From NCBI GenBank assembly GCA_020200095.1, contig JAIVJJ010000239.1:1-63090 (forward strand): DNA of 63,090 nt. Direction: 5' to 3'. Below are positions 44,902 to 54,217 of the stretch, piece by piece; the first letter of the stretch is position 1, and each line of letters begins with the position of its first letter. The stretch comes from Acidobacteriota bacterium (GTDB lineage Bacteria; Acidobacteriota; Blastocatellia; Pyrinomonadales; Pyrinomonadaceae). A program made the position numbers and the translations under genes. Under the pieces are notes generated by a model. That model was not told the origin of the DNA and ran no database searches. It saw only the letters and a program-made list of their open reading frames with translations.

Positions 44902-46077
44902 ATGCGCTCAATCTCTATTTTAGGTTCAACCGGTTCAATCGGCTGCAACACGCTGAAGGTTGTCGAACATCTTCGAGACGAATTTCGCGTCGTCGCGCTC
45001 GGCGCGGGAAAAAACGTGGAAAAACTCGCCGAACAGGTTTTACGATTTGAGCCTGAGCTTGTCGCCGTCGAAAACGAAACTTGCGCCGAAGATTTACTTC
45101 GGAGAATTTCAAATTTCAAATCTCAGATTCCAAAAATTGTTGTCGGTGAACAAGGTCTAATCGAAGTTGCCACGATTGTAGAAGCGGAAACAGTTGTTTC
45201 GGCGACAGTCGGCGCGGTTGGTTTCGTGCCGACGCTGCGGGCTTTGGAAGCGGGAAAAAGAGTTGCGCTCGCCAATAAAGAAACTCTCGTAATGGCGGGC
45301 GAGTTAATGACAAAAGTGGCGCGGGAAAATCGAGCCGAAATTTTGCCCGTTGATTCGGAACACAACGCCATTCATCAATGCTTGCGCGGCGAATCAAAAG
45401 AAGAAGTCAAACGCTTGATTTTAACTGCTTCCGGCGGACCTTTTCGCACGAAATCCAAACAAGAAATTGAAAATGCGACGCGCGAAGAAGCCTTAAATCA
45501 TCCGACGTGGAATATGGGCGACAAGATTACGATTGACTGTGCGACCTTGATGAACAAAGGCTTGGAAGTTATTGAAGCGCATTGGCTTTTCGGTTTTGGC
45601 GCGAATGAAGTTTCCGTTGTCGTACATCCACAATCAGTTGTTCATTCGATGATTGAGCTGATTGACGGTTCTATAATCGCGCAGCTCGGTGTAACTGATA
45701 TGCGCCACGCTATTCAATACGCTTTGACATATCCGAAACGGCAACCAAATTGCCAGCCACCGCTTGATTTTGCTCGAGTATCGCAATTAACTTTTGAAAA
45801 TCCTGATTTAGAAAAATTTCCGTGCTTAGATCTGGCTTACAAAGCATTGAAAATTGGCGGAACAATGTCAGCCGTTTTGAATGCTGCGAATGAAATCGCT
45901 GTTCAAGCGTTTTTAGACGACAAAATTCGCCTCTCAGACATTCCGAAAATTATCGAAAGCGTTATGAATAAACACGAAACAAAACCTGTAACAAGTCTCG
46001 AAAATGTTTTAGAATGTGATAGAGAAGCGCGAAACGAAGCTTTGTGTTTGGTGACGGCGCAGAGCGTTGCGGTTTAG
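44902..46077 (+). CDS. dxr: 1-deoxy-D-xylulose 5-phosphate reductoisomerase
   Basis: Dxr makes methylerythritol phosphate, the first committed step of the MEP isoprenoid pathway. The 391-residue protein has the NADPH motif GSTGSIGCNTLKVV (8-21), ALANKETLVMAG, the metal-binding LPVDSEHNAIHQCL (Asp and Glu), SGGPFR and NHPTWNMGDKITIDCATLMNKGLE with the catalytic loop. It is complete. It heads a plus-strand run with rseP and ispG, as is common. Confidence 0.96.
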   Translation: MRSISILGSTGSIGCNTLKVVEHLRDEFRVVALGAGKNVEKLAEQVLRFEPELVAVENETCAEDLLRRISNFKSQIPKIVVGEQGLIEVATIVEAETVVSATVGAVGFVPTLRALEAGKRVALANKETLVMAGELMTKVARENRAEILPVDSEHNAIHQCLRGESKEEVKRLILTASGGPFRTKSKQEIENATREEALNHPTWNMGDKITIDCATLMNKGLEVIEAHWLFGFGANEVSVVVHPQSVVHSMIELIDGSIIAQLGVTDMRHAIQYALTYPKRQPNCQPPLDFARVSQLTFENPDLEKFPCLDLAYKALKIGGTMSAVLNAANEIAVQAFLDDKIRLSDIPKIIESVMNKHETKPVTSLENVLECDREARNEALCLVTAQSVAV

Positions 46078-46097
46078 CTAAACTTTGGAGAAAATTT

Positions 46098-46715
46098 ATG
46101 ACAGGCGTATTGGAATTGCCGAAAACAGAACCTGCAATCAAATCGAAAAGGAATGGCGAGCCGAAAACTTTTCGCTGGACGCGAAAGAAATACTATCAAC
46201 TTGCCGAATTGGGATTTTTCGAGGGAAAGCGAGTTGAATTGATTGAAGGAGAAATTGTCGAAATGTCGCCGATGAAACAAGCCCATGCTACGGCTGTGAG
46301 ATTAATAATTGATGTTTTGCGAAAAATTTTTATCAAAGGTTATGTAATTGACAGCCAACTTCCGTTAAGTTTTAGCAGCATTAACGAACCGGAACCCGAT
46401 GTTGCGGTGGTTAAAGGCGAAGTTAGAGATTTTAGCCAATCGCATCCGAAAACCGCCGAATTGATAATTGAAGTTTCCGACACCACGCTCCAAAATGACC
46501 GTACGAAAAAAGCCAGCCTTTACGCGAAAAATAAAATTCAGGATTATTGGATTTTGAACCTGCAAAATCGTTGTTTGGAAGTTTATCGCCGCCCGATTCG
46601 TGATAAAAAACTCGGCTTTGTTTATACTGAAATTCAGATTTTAACCGAAATTGAAACTGTTTCTCTTCTGGTAAAACCGGAAAGCAAAATTAAGATTGCC
46701 GATTTGTTACCGTAA
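46098..46715 (+). CDS. Uma2 family (DUF820) putative endonuclease
   Basis: I chose ATG at 46098, which has GGAG eight bases before it; the frame also opens at 46044 inside dxr. The 205-residue protein has the PD-(D/E)XK-like Uma2 pattern: RVELIEGEIVEMSPM, EPEPDVAVVKGE, AELIIEVSDTTLQNDRTKKASLYAKNKIQDYWILN. This places an Asp, a Glu and a Lys where a nuclease site would be. Uma2 genes are very abundant in cyanobacteria and related large genomes, and their role is unclear. Here one interrupts the conserved dxr-rseP order. Confidence 0.85.
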   Translation: MTGVLELPKTEPAIKSKRNGEPKTFRWTRKKYYQLAELGFFEGKRVELIEGEIVEMSPMKQAHATAVRLIIDVLRKIFIKGYVIDSQLPLSFSSINEPEPDVAVVKGEVRDFSQSHPKTAELIIEVSDTTLQNDRTKKASLYAKNKIQDYWILNLQNRCLEVYRRPIRDKKLGFVYTEIQILTEIETVSLLVKPESKIKIADLLP

Positions 46716-46824
46716 AATTCGCGTTTGACCGAAGAGTAGGGTGAGTTTTACACTTTAGTTTGCAACTTGGCTGGCGAAATTTGTTTCTAAACCGCCAAGT
46801 AATCTTTAATAAGGAATTTATACA

Positions 46825-48195
46825 ATGCCTGATTTTATTATAGTAATTTTAGCAGTAATTTTTGTTCTTGGTATCGCTATTAACATTCATGAGTTTGGAC
46901 ATTTCGCAGTTGCCAAACTTCTCGGAATGCGCGTTGACGCGTATTCGTTTTTCGGATTGGGTCCGCGCATTTGGGGCTTCAAACGTGGACATACAGATTA
47001 CCGCATCAGCGCGATTCCTTTAGGCGCGTATGTCAAACTTTACGGTGACGAATCGAATTCAGGTCTCGAAGGCAAAGATGACCAAGGCGAAATTGTTCCC
47101 GAATCGGAGCTTTACGAACTGCGCCCACGCTGGCAGAAATTTTTGGTAATGATCGGCGGACCGTTTATGAATATTATGCTCGCGCTGGCAATTCCGTTTT
47201 TCGGGGCGTTGATCTACGGCGTTCCTTCGATGCCCGCGCCGATTATCGGAATGGTTAAATCCGGCGGCGCGGCAGAGCAGTCGGGAATTAAGGTTGGCGA
47301 TAGAATAATCGGGTTCGACGGAATTGAAAATCCGACGTGGGATCGTATTCGCAACGATTCACTGGTTGCTCCTGAAAAGGAAATTCCAGTTGTTGTTGAA
47401 CGCGGTGGGCAAAAAGTTCCGCTAACGATTAAACCGAGTAAAATTGAACAAGACGGAAACGTCATCGGCTCGCTCGATTTAGAACCTGAAATGGAAGCCG
47501 AGCCAGTTGTTGTCGGAGAAATTCAGCCCGATATGCCAGCCGCCGCGTCAGGTTTACAAAAAGGCGATTGGATTGTTTCGGTCAACGGAAAGCCGGTTCG
47601 TAACCGATTGGAAATGAAAAATTTTATTTCTGAAGCCAAAGACCAGCCGTTAAATCTTTCCATCAATCGCAATGGTGAGCGCAAGGAGATTTCGACTCGT
47701 GCCAAACAAAGCGAAGGCGGCGATTGGCTGATTGGTATTAAGTTCGGAAACACAATCGAAAGCGCGAGAGAACCTGTTGGAGTTGCGCAAGCCGCGAGCT
47801 TTGCCGTCAATTCAAATCTGGAAGTTATCCGTCTGACCGGAAAAGTTTTCGGACAGCTTTTTTCAGGTCAGCGTTCCGTAAAGGATGCCGGTGTTGCCGG
47901 ACCAATCGGAATCGTGCAGATTATCTCGCAAATTGTTCGTGAAGCCGGTTTTGTTGGGTTAATTTCTATCCTCGCGGTAATAAGTTTGAACTTGGGCGTT
48001 TTTAATCTTTTGCCGATTCCGATGCTCGACGGCGGTCAAATTGCGGTTTTAGGAATCGAAGGCTTTTTAGGTTTGTTCGGTTTAACGCTTTCGATGGCGG
48101 TCAAAGAAAAAATTCAGCTTGCCGGTTTAGCGATAATTTTGCTGCTGATGGTCTTTACTTTGTTTTTGGATATTTCGCGGCTGGTCGGAAGATAA
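46825..48195 (+). CDS. rseP: RIP metalloprotease RseP (site-2 protease)
   Basis: The 456-residue inner-membrane protease has the zinc motif HEFGH (H22, E23, H26) in the first helix. Two PDZ domains follow (about 145-220 and 230-300; GVPSMPAPIIGMVKSGGAAEQ, QPDMPAAASGLQKGDWI), then the conserved third helix LNLGVFNLLPIPMLDGG with the zinc Asp, and a C-terminal membrane helix. It cleaves anti-sigma factors and signal-peptide remnants within the membrane. The gene is complete and lies between the Uma2 gene and ispG. Confidence 0.95.
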   Translation: MPDFIIVILAVIFVLGIAINIHEFGHFAVAKLLGMRVDAYSFFGLGPRIWGFKRGHTDYRISAIPLGAYVKLYGDESNSGLEGKDDQGEIVPESELYELRPRWQKFLVMIGGPFMNIMLALAIPFFGALIYGVPSMPAPIIGMVKSGGAAEQSGIKVGDRIIGFDGIENPTWDRIRNDSLVAPEKEIPVVVERGGQKVPLTIKPSKIEQDGNVIGSLDLEPEMEAEPVVVGEIQPDMPAAASGLQKGDWIVSVNGKPVRNRLEMKNFISEAKDQPLNLSINRNGERKEISTRAKQSEGGDWLIGIKFGNTIESAREPVGVAQAASFAVNSNLEVIRLTGKVFGQLFSGQRSVKDAGVAGPIGIVQIISQIVREAGFVGLISILAVISLNLGVFNLLPIPMLDGGQIAVLGIEGFLGLFGLTLSMAVKEKIQLAGLAIILLLMVFTLFLDISRLVGR

Positions 48196-48284
48196 AACGA
48201 ATTAAAGGCAATAGCATTGCTTTCCGCACGTTCATCAGCATACGGCAAGTTGGTATTGGTAATTTATTCAATTTAACTTTTTTG

Positions 48285-48326
48285 TAGCGTTTGTGATATT
48301 GGTTTTTATGTCGCAAACGCTATAAT
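48285..48326 (+). promoter_or_regulatory. ispG promoter flanked by a 9-bp inverted repeat
   Basis: TAGCGTTTG (48285-48293) and CAAACGCTA (48314-48322) are perfect inverted copies 20 bases apart. TTGGTT (48299-48304) and TATAAT (48321-48326) form a promoter with a 16-base spacer between and over the arms. The right arm overlaps the -10 box, so a dimeric protein bound here would block transcription of ispG. Confidence 0.6.
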
Positions 48327-48344
48327 GATTTTCGGGAAACGGTT

Positions 48345-49460
48345 ATGAGAAGAAAATCAAAGGCAGTAATGGTTCGCAACGTTCAAATCGGCGGCGATGC
48401 GCCAATCGCCGTCCAATCAATGACAAAAACCGATACGGCGAAGGTGGAAGAAACCGTCAAACAAATCGAAGAAATGGTCGTGGCGGGGTGTGAGATTGTC
48501 CGCCTTGCCGTTAAAGATGAAGAGGACGCAATCGGGCTTAAAGAAATCCGAAAGCGAACAAACGTTCCGCTCGTTGCCGACATTCATTACAATTATAAAA
48601 TGGCTTTAATGGCTTTAGACGCCGGAATTGATAAACTGCGGCTTAATCCCGGAAACATTGGCTCGATTGATAGAGTCAGAGAAGTTGTCCGCGCAACGGA
48701 AGCGCAAGGCGTTCCGATTAGAATCGGTGTCAACGGCGGCTCGCTCGAAAAAGATTTATTAAAAAAATACGGCACGGCTACACCCGAAGCGATGGTCGAA
48801 TCAGGCTTGCGACACGTGAGGATTTTAGAAGATTTAGGATTTTCCGATATTGTGATTTCTTTGAAAGCATCCGACGTTCAGCGCACAGTTGCCGCATATC
48901 GTTTGATGTCGGAAAAGGTTGATTACCCGTTGCATCTTGGCGTAACGGAGGCGGGAACACCGTTTGGCGGAACTATAAAATCTTCAATCGGTTTGGGAAT
49001 TTTATTGCACGAAGGCATCGGTGACACGATTCGCGTTTCTCTAGCGGCTGAACCACACGAAGAAGTTCGTGTCGGTTGGGAAATTCTGAAATCTCTCGGC
49101 TTGCGTCAACGCGGCGTTACCATTGTCGCGTGTCCGACGTGCGGGCGGCTCGATATTGATAATTTTGTTGAAATCGTTACGGAAGTTGAACGTCGCCTCG
49201 CCCACGTCGAAGAACCTTTGCATTTATCAATTATGGGTTGCGCAGTCAACGGTCCTGGCGAAGCGCACGATTCGCAACTCGGCATTACATTCGGGCGTAA
49301 CGTCGGAATGATTTTCAAAAACGGCGTTCCGATGCGCCGAGTTTCGGGCGCTGATATTGTTGAAGAATTCGTGAAAGAAGTTGAAATTTTGCGCAAAGAA
49401 GGCGCGAATGCAAAGTCTTTGAGCGCGGACAAACCACTTGTACAGATTTTGACAAAGTAA
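48345..49460 (+). CDS. ispG: 4-hydroxy-3-methylbut-2-enyl diphosphate synthase
   Basis: IspG is the [4Fe-4S] enzyme of the penultimate MEP step. The 371-residue protein has the TIM-barrel start (IGGDAPIAVQSMTKTDT), LRLNPGNIG and the reductase-like end. There the cluster cysteines occur in IVACPTCGRLD (two Cys) and MGCAVNGPGEA (third Cys). The length equals the E. coli form, with no plant-type insertion. Its own promoter with an inverted repeat lies just upstream. Confidence 0.96.
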   Translation: MRRKSKAVMVRNVQIGGDAPIAVQSMTKTDTAKVEETVKQIEEMVVAGCEIVRLAVKDEEDAIGLKEIRKRTNVPLVADIHYNYKMALMALDAGIDKLRLNPGNIGSIDRVREVVRATEAQGVPIRIGVNGGSLEKDLLKKYGTATPEAMVESGLRHVRILEDLGFSDIVISLKASDVQRTVAAYRLMSEKVDYPLHLGVTEAGTPFGGTIKSSIGLGILLHEGIGDTIRVSLAAEPHEEVRVGWEILKSLGLRQRGVTIVACPTCGRLDIDNFVEIVTEVERRLAHVEEPLHLSIMGCAVNGPGEAHDSQLGITFGRNVGMIFKNGVPMRRVSGADIVEEFVKEVEILRKEGANAKSLSADKPLVQILTK

Positions 49461-49487
49461 TTGCGGAAAGATATTGACCTTTGAATT

Positions 49488-49904
49488 TCATATCGCCAGC
49501 AAATTGAACGGGTAAAAAGGCAAATTACGCACGATTGTAAAAATAATCGAAACAATAAGAAGTCCCCACAGCGCAAAGGGCGGAAACGCTTTGAACGAAA
49601 GCCCGCGCCCGCGCGCGGCAACCAAAAACATTGATAGAAATATGTAACCGAAGATAAAAGTGTAAACGGGCAGCAGCGCGTTAAAGTGAAGCGCGTCTAA
49701 AATATCGCCGTGAAAAAGCGCGTGAAATCCGCGGGTCAAACCGCAACCCGGACAAGCAATACCGGTCATTGCGTAAAGCGGACAAACTGGGAAAAATTTC
49801 GCTGTTGTCGGATTAAAATAATGGACGACGAACGCGCCTGTTATTGCCGCTAAAATTCCCGTAGCCGCAAAAACGCGCTTGGTGTTTGAAGATTTCTCGG
49901 ACAT
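49488..49904 (-). CDS. DUF2752 membrane protein
   Basis: The 138-residue protein has three hydrophobic helices and the DUF2752 core CPLYAMTGIACPGCGLTRGFHALFHGDILDALHFN, whose cysteines form a conserved CPxCGxTR motif. The function is unknown. Its start overlaps the stop of the TonB-like gene upstream (TAATG at 49902-49906), so it is coupled to it. Confidence 0.87.
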   Translation of the reverse strand: MSEKSSNTKRVFAATGILAAITGAFVVHYFNPTTAKFFPVCPLYAMTGIACPGCGLTRGFHALFHGDILDALHFNALLPVYTFIFGYIFLSMFLVAARGRGLSFKAFPPFALWGLLIVSIIFTIVRNLPFYPFNLLAI

Positions 49905-50914
49905 TATTTGCTTCTGAAAATAGCCGACAATGACCTGCCGATTTCGTTATGAGTATTCATTGTGGGCTTTCCTTTTTCAAAAATCACAATCAATTTTTGT
50001 AGTTCAGCCAGAACTTCGGCAGAAGCATCTTGCGGCGCGCTTTGGGAAAACTGTCTTAAAATTTGGGCGGCGTTCGAGCGTTCATTTGGATTGCGATAAA
50101 GTTCAAGCGCCTTGCTTAAATTCACACCCAGATTAAACTGCCACAAACTTAGCTCGTCGTTTCCGAGTCGACTTTGAAGGGAAAAAATGAGAATTTGCGA
50201 AACAGAAATTTGTTCCGGCGTCGGCGGATTCGGAATCGGCAAACGTATTTCACCGGTCATTGAAGATGATACACTTCCATCAGGCTTTTTCACGATACTT
50301 CGTCTAAAAACCGGCTGATTATCTTCCGACGCATTTGCCTGCCTTTCAACTTCGGCGCGTTTCATTTGCGCTATTTTTTCGAGTAGTTCCAATTCATTTG
50401 TCCATTCAGGTTGGAACGCTTTAGCAATGGTCGCAAAGGAAAAATATTTGAGTGTCGGCGTTTTTTCGAGAAGTGCCAAATCATAACCGATTTTAGACCA
50501 ACTCGCTCTTTCAATCGTAAATTTATAAACCAGAACGCCGGTCGCTTTTATGGCTTGACCGTCGACGTTGCGCGTGATTCTAAACTTTGTTTTGCGGGCA
50601 GCTTCTTCCGATGAAATTTTGAGCGAAGGATGACCGGAAACGGCATTAGCCGAAATGACGTTGCCGTCTTCATCAATTGTAATCTCAACGCGAACCGTGC
50701 CTTCCGCACCGGCTTCTCTCGCTTCAATCGGAAAGACGGGTTTTGCCAGATATATGGCTTTGGCGTTTACTACGCCTCTAACCTCGCCAACCGTAAAAAG
50801 TTCCGGCGCAGTCGGTCTTGTTCCGTCTTTCATCTCCGGCTGTTGTGAAAAAGTCCCGGTCGAGAAAAACAACAAAACAAAAATTGATAAAATTAAAACT
50901 GTTTGATGCTTCAT
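49904..50914 (-). CDS. Secreted TonB C-terminal-domain protein
   Basis: I chose ATG at 50914 (GGAG eight bases upstream) rather than the start nine codons earlier. A signal peptide ends near TGTFSQ. A TonB/TolA C-terminal domain follows (AIYLAKPVFPIEAREAGAEGTVRVEITIDEDGNVISANAVSGHP), then a helical region with low-complexity polar stretches. Instead of the usual N-terminal anchor plus proline spacer, the TonB domain comes first, so this is not a classical energy transducer and may be a periplasmic partner of one. A paralogue lies just upstream. Confidence 0.82.
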   Translation of the reverse strand: MKHQTVLILSIFVLLFFSTGTFSQQPEMKDGTRPTAPELFTVGEVRGVVNAKAIYLAKPVFPIEAREAGAEGTVRVEITIDEDGNVISANAVSGHPSLKISSEEAARKTKFRITRNVDGQAIKATGVLVYKFTIERASWSKIGYDLALLEKTPTLKYFSFATIAKAFQPEWTNELELLEKIAQMKRAEVERQANASEDNQPVFRRSIVKKPDGSVSSSMTGEIRLPIPNPPTPEQISVSQILIFSLQSRLGNDELSLWQFNLGVNLSKALELYRNPNERSNAAQILRQFSQSAPQDASAEVLAELQKLIVIFEKGKPTMNTHNEIGRSLSAIFRSK

Positions 50915-51025
50915 AAATTTCTCCGCTTGCCGCAGATTCATGATATTGTGCCGACAAAACGCTTGAAACTCTCGCTGCCAAACATTCGCCGATTAGCAAT
51001 TTGATATACGAAGACGTTGCAAAGA

Positions 51026-51997
51026 TTATTGATTTCTGAACAGTTTCGACATAATTTGACCGATTTGCTGCCGGTCTTCCGTCGTCGGATTCGACTTTTC
51101 CAAAGTTTCCAAGATTTTTTGTATTTCAGCGATATATTCAGCCGAAATTTTACTCGGCGCGGATTGAATTTGTTGGCGAAGCGAATCTAAGACTCTTTGC
51201 CGTTCGTTTGTGTATCGGAGTTTCGATACAGCCCAACTCAGACTCAAACCCGTATTAAACTGCCACAAATTCGTTTCATCACTTCCGAGGCGACTTTGCA
51301 GCGCAGCAATCAAAGATTGTGAAATCGCAATTCGCTCCGGATCGTCTTGATTGTCGGATTTAACGGCTTGTTCCGTAATTACCTTTTTGACAGTTGTTCC
51401 GTCCGGTCTTTTTTCCGTACTTTCGCTGATTTTTTTTTCGCTTGTGACAATCGGTTGAGAAACGCTTGTAACTTCAGTTTGTTTTATTTCCGCCAATTTT
51501 TGAAGCTATTCTTTTTCTGATGTCCAATCCGTTTGAAAAAGTTTGGCGATTGCATTCGTATTCAGAAATACCAGCGACGGAGCGTGTTGCACGCTTGCTA
51601 AATCATAACCGACCTTAAGCCAATTCGGCGTTGCGTCCGCTACAAAATTATAGACCAAAACGCCCGTTACCTTTACGGCTTGACTGCTTAAAAGAGTCGG
51701 TTTGAACTTTGATTGTAGCGCGGCTTCACGCGCGGCTTCGCGCAAAAGCGGATGACCTGAAACTGGGTTTGCCGAAACAACATTTCCTTCTTCGTCAATT
51801 TCAACCTGCACATTGACCGCGCCCTCTGCATTAACGGCACGAGCGGCTGCCGGATAAGCGGGTTTGCCTAAAGACAATGCTTTGCCATTTACAACGCCGC
51901 CCGATATTGTCTTTACTTGCGCCGGCGTTGTTTGCGCGACAGCGGTTGAAAAACCGAACGAAAGAATAGAAAGAATAAGAAAAATCTGCCTTTTCAT
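51026..51997 (-). pseudogene. TonB-domain paralogue with in-frame TAG
   Basis: The first part (51997-51506) has a signal peptide (TAVAQ) and the TonB domain (ALSLGKPAYPAAARAVNAEG, VQVEIDEEGNVVSANPVSGHP) and ends at DWTSEKE. The second part continues in the same frame (LQKLAEIKQTEVTSV) to 51026. In the intact paralogue the matching segment reads EWTNELELLEKIAQMK, so the TAG at 51503-51505 replaces a Leu codon (TTG to TAG is one base). The gene is a pseudogene, has a read error, or is read through. Length and domain order equal those of the neighbour. Confidence 0.8.
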
Positions 51998-52105
51998 AAT
52001 TTACTCCTTTTTTGTGAAAGTCGAGATAGGCAATTTTAGAATTTATTTTCGCAAAGGTAAAGAATTTTATTTCTGCAAATTAAACCTAAAATCCAAAATC
52101 AAAAA

Positions 52106-53152
52106 TTAAAATCCACTTGCCATCTGCATAAAAAGCGCGTCGGTGGCGATTTTGCGATTGATGTTAACTTGGAAATTTTCGCGCATCTTTTCGATTTCCG
52201 AAAGCCACGAAGCGAGGCGTTTGCTTTCGACATTTTGCGCCAGATTTTTTATTTGCGGCAAAATATCAAAATTGACCACCTGTGTCTCGTTTCCGAGTTT
52301 TACAACCCAAACATCGTGAATCAAAGTTTCCAAAATCTCCAGCGATGCGTCGTAATTGTCTTTATTTTTTGCGTCGTTCATTTCTTCAGCGGTTCTTAAA
52401 AGTACAGAGCGGTCTTCTCTGAGCAAAAGGCTTTGCAAAACTTTCAGCATCGCCTCGCGTCCTTCCCGAAACTTGCCCAAATCAATTTCCAGAGCGCGTC
52501 CGATGCTTCCATTTGAAAGCCTCGCTAAAAGTTCGGCGTCGGTAGGCGAAAATTTTTTCGTGCCGAGCAAAAACTCTTCAATTTCTTTTTTATCAATCGG
52601 TGCAAAACGGATTGTCTGGCAGCGCGAGCGAATTGTCGGCAGAAGCGTATCGGGACGCGACGAAATAAGAAAAATGTACGAGGTCGGTGGAGGTTCTTCT
52701 AAAGTTTTGAGCAGCGCGTTGGCAGCATTGTCTTTAGCAATATTAAGTTTCTCCGCATCATCAATCAGGAAAAACCGCGCTTTGGCTTCATACGGGCGAA
52801 AATTCGCTTCGGTTACAAGTTCACGAATCGCATCAACCAGAATACTGTTTTTGTATGGAATTACCGTTCCGATGTCAGAATGTTCGCTAAAGATAACCTT
52901 CTCAAAGTCGTCTTTTTTATCAGATTTTGGAAACTCAAACTTTCCGGCGCGTCGGCAACTGGCGCAAACATCGCAGGCTTCAAAGTTTTTCGGATTTTGG
53001 CAAACAAACGCTTTTGCAATTTCGAGCGCGAATTGCTTTTTTCCGACGCCTTCCGCGCCCGCTAACAGAAGCGAATGCGGGATTCTTTCGGATGAAAGCA
53101 TTCTGCGCAAAACTTCTTTAACGTGATTATTACCGATTAGTTTTTCAAACAT
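52106..53152 (-). CDS. holB: DNA polymerase III subunit delta'
   Basis: HolB is part of the clamp loader that opens the beta clamp. The 348-residue AAA+ protein has Walker A GAEGVGKKQFALE (residues 33-45) and the four-cysteine zinc module CQNPKNFEACDVCASC. FLIDDAEKLNIAKDNAANALLKTLEEPP (Walker B/linker region) follows, and the sensor region SRPDTLLPTIRSRCQTIRF contains the SRC motif. The length is normal. It follows tmk on the same strand, an order found in many bacteria. Confidence 0.93.
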   Translation of the reverse strand: MFEKLIGNNHVKEVLRRMLSSERIPHSLLLAGAEGVGKKQFALEIAKAFVCQNPKNFEACDVCASCRRAGKFEFPKSDKKDDFEKVIFSEHSDIGTVIPYKNSILVDAIRELVTEANFRPYEAKARFFLIDDAEKLNIAKDNAANALLKTLEEPPPTSYIFLISSRPDTLLPTIRSRCQTIRFAPIDKKEIEEFLLGTKKFSPTDAELLARLSNGSIGRALEIDLGKFREGREAMLKVLQSLLLREDRSVLLRTAEEMNDAKNKDNYDASLEILETLIHDVWVVKLGNETQVVNFDILPQIKNLAQNVESKRLASWLSEIEKMRENFQVNINRKIATDALFMQMASGF

Positions 53153-53253
53153 ATTCTAGCCGACAAAACTCAGAGTTTGATAAATAAGAAATCAAACGTT
53201 GGCTTTTATTTTTTATCTTTAAATTCTTTGTATCTCGGCTTTTCGTCAGTTTA

Positions 53254-53889
53254 TTATTTGTGTCCTAAAAAATCCGAAACGATTTTCAAAACTTTTTTGT
53301 GAACCTTTTCAACCGAATCGTTTGCATCAATTACCCGAAAACGCTGCGGTTCATTTTTTGCAATTTTTAGATAACCCGCCCGCACGCGCGAATAAAAATC
53401 GGATGTTTCCGAATCCATCCGATTTTTTTGTTCGCCTTTCCGGTTGCGCGAATTTGTTCGCGCGAGCGCTTTTTCAATTGGCAAATCAAAGAAAAGCGTT
53501 AAATCCGTTTTGAGTCCGTCGGTGGCAAGATTGATAACTTGATTAACCGTTTCTTCTGAAAAGCCGCGACCTGCGCCTTGATAAGCGAAAGTGGCATCGG
53601 CATAACGGTCTGAAACGACTATTTTCCCCTGTTTTAAGGCAGGTTTGATGAGAAAATCAACGTGCTGAGCACGGTCAGCAGCAAACAAGAGAAGTTCGGC
53701 AAGAGGTGAAACGTTTTCTTCGGTTTCAAGAAATGCTTCGCGCAGACGTCTGCCTAAAGGCGTTCCGCCCGGCTCGCAGGTAGTTAAAACATCAAATTTT
53801 TGTAGGCGAAGCGCGCCGGCAAGCATACGCAACTGCGTAGATTTGCCGCTCCCGTCAATTCCTTCAAAAGTTATAAATTTTCCGCGCAA
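53254..53889 (-). CDS. tmk: Thymidylate kinase
   Basis: Tmk phosphorylates dTMP to dTDP. The 211-residue protein has the P-loop FEGIDGSGKSTQLRML, the DR(Y/X) motif VSDRYADATFAYQGAGRG and the TREPGGT-type loop as TCEPGGTPLGRRLRE. Here Cys stands in the place of the usual Arg of TREPGGT, a modest oddity. The hfq gene starts 6 bases upstream of its start, so the genes are co-transcribed. Confidence 0.94.
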   Translation of the reverse strand: MRGKFITFEGIDGSGKSTQLRMLAGALRLQKFDVLTTCEPGGTPLGRRLREAFLETEENVSPLAELLLFAADRAQHVDFLIKPALKQGKIVVSDRYADATFAYQGAGRGFSEETVNQVINLATDGLKTDLTLFFDLPIEKALARTNSRNRKGEQKNRMDSETSDFYSRVRAGYLKIAKNEPQRFRVIDANDSVEKVHKKVLKIVSDFLGHK

Positions 53890-53895
53890 AAATTT

Positions 53896-54126
53896 TTAAT
53901 CCGAAACTGTTGTCTTTTTTCGCTCCTGTGAAATGGTCGAGATGGCGTGCTTAAAAATCAAAAAATCCTGCTCTCCCACATCAAGCAAAATTGAAAATTT
54001 ATCAAAACTTTTGATTCTCCCGGAAAGCGTCGAGCCGGACAAAAGGTGAGTAATCACGCTTTGTTTTTCCCGCCGCGCCGTGTTTAGAAACGCATCCTGT
54101 ATGTTTTGGGCAGTAAATTTTTCCAT
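53896..54126 (-). CDS. hfq: RNA chaperone Hfq
   Basis: The 76-residue protein carries the Sm1 motif (VITHLLSGSTLSGRIKSFDKFSILL) and a diverged Sm2 motif (DFLIFKHAISTIS) where the classical form is YKHAIST. N-terminal AQNIQDAFLNTARREKQ corresponds to the usual SLQDPFLNALRRER. It forms a hexamer that pairs small RNAs with mRNAs. There is only a short C-terminal tail (QERKKTTVSD). The miaA-hfq gene order is conserved in many bacteria. Start and ribosome site are clear. Confidence 0.94.
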   Translation of the reverse strand: MEKFTAQNIQDAFLNTARREKQSVITHLLSGSTLSGRIKSFDKFSILLDVGEQDFLIFKHAISTISQERKKTTVSD

Positions 54127-54217
54127 AACATTTTCTCTTTATCTATTTGTTTGGTGGGATTGCAAATATAAGTATAAAACAGATTTATAGATACAACAAG
54201 AAAAACTTCATAAGTTT

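Noticed and set aside
52356-53126. A 256-residue open frame antisense to holB
   Set aside because: It mirrors a well-conserved clamp-loader gene, is rich in Ser/Arg/Phe as expected of a shadow frame, and has no recognisable motif.
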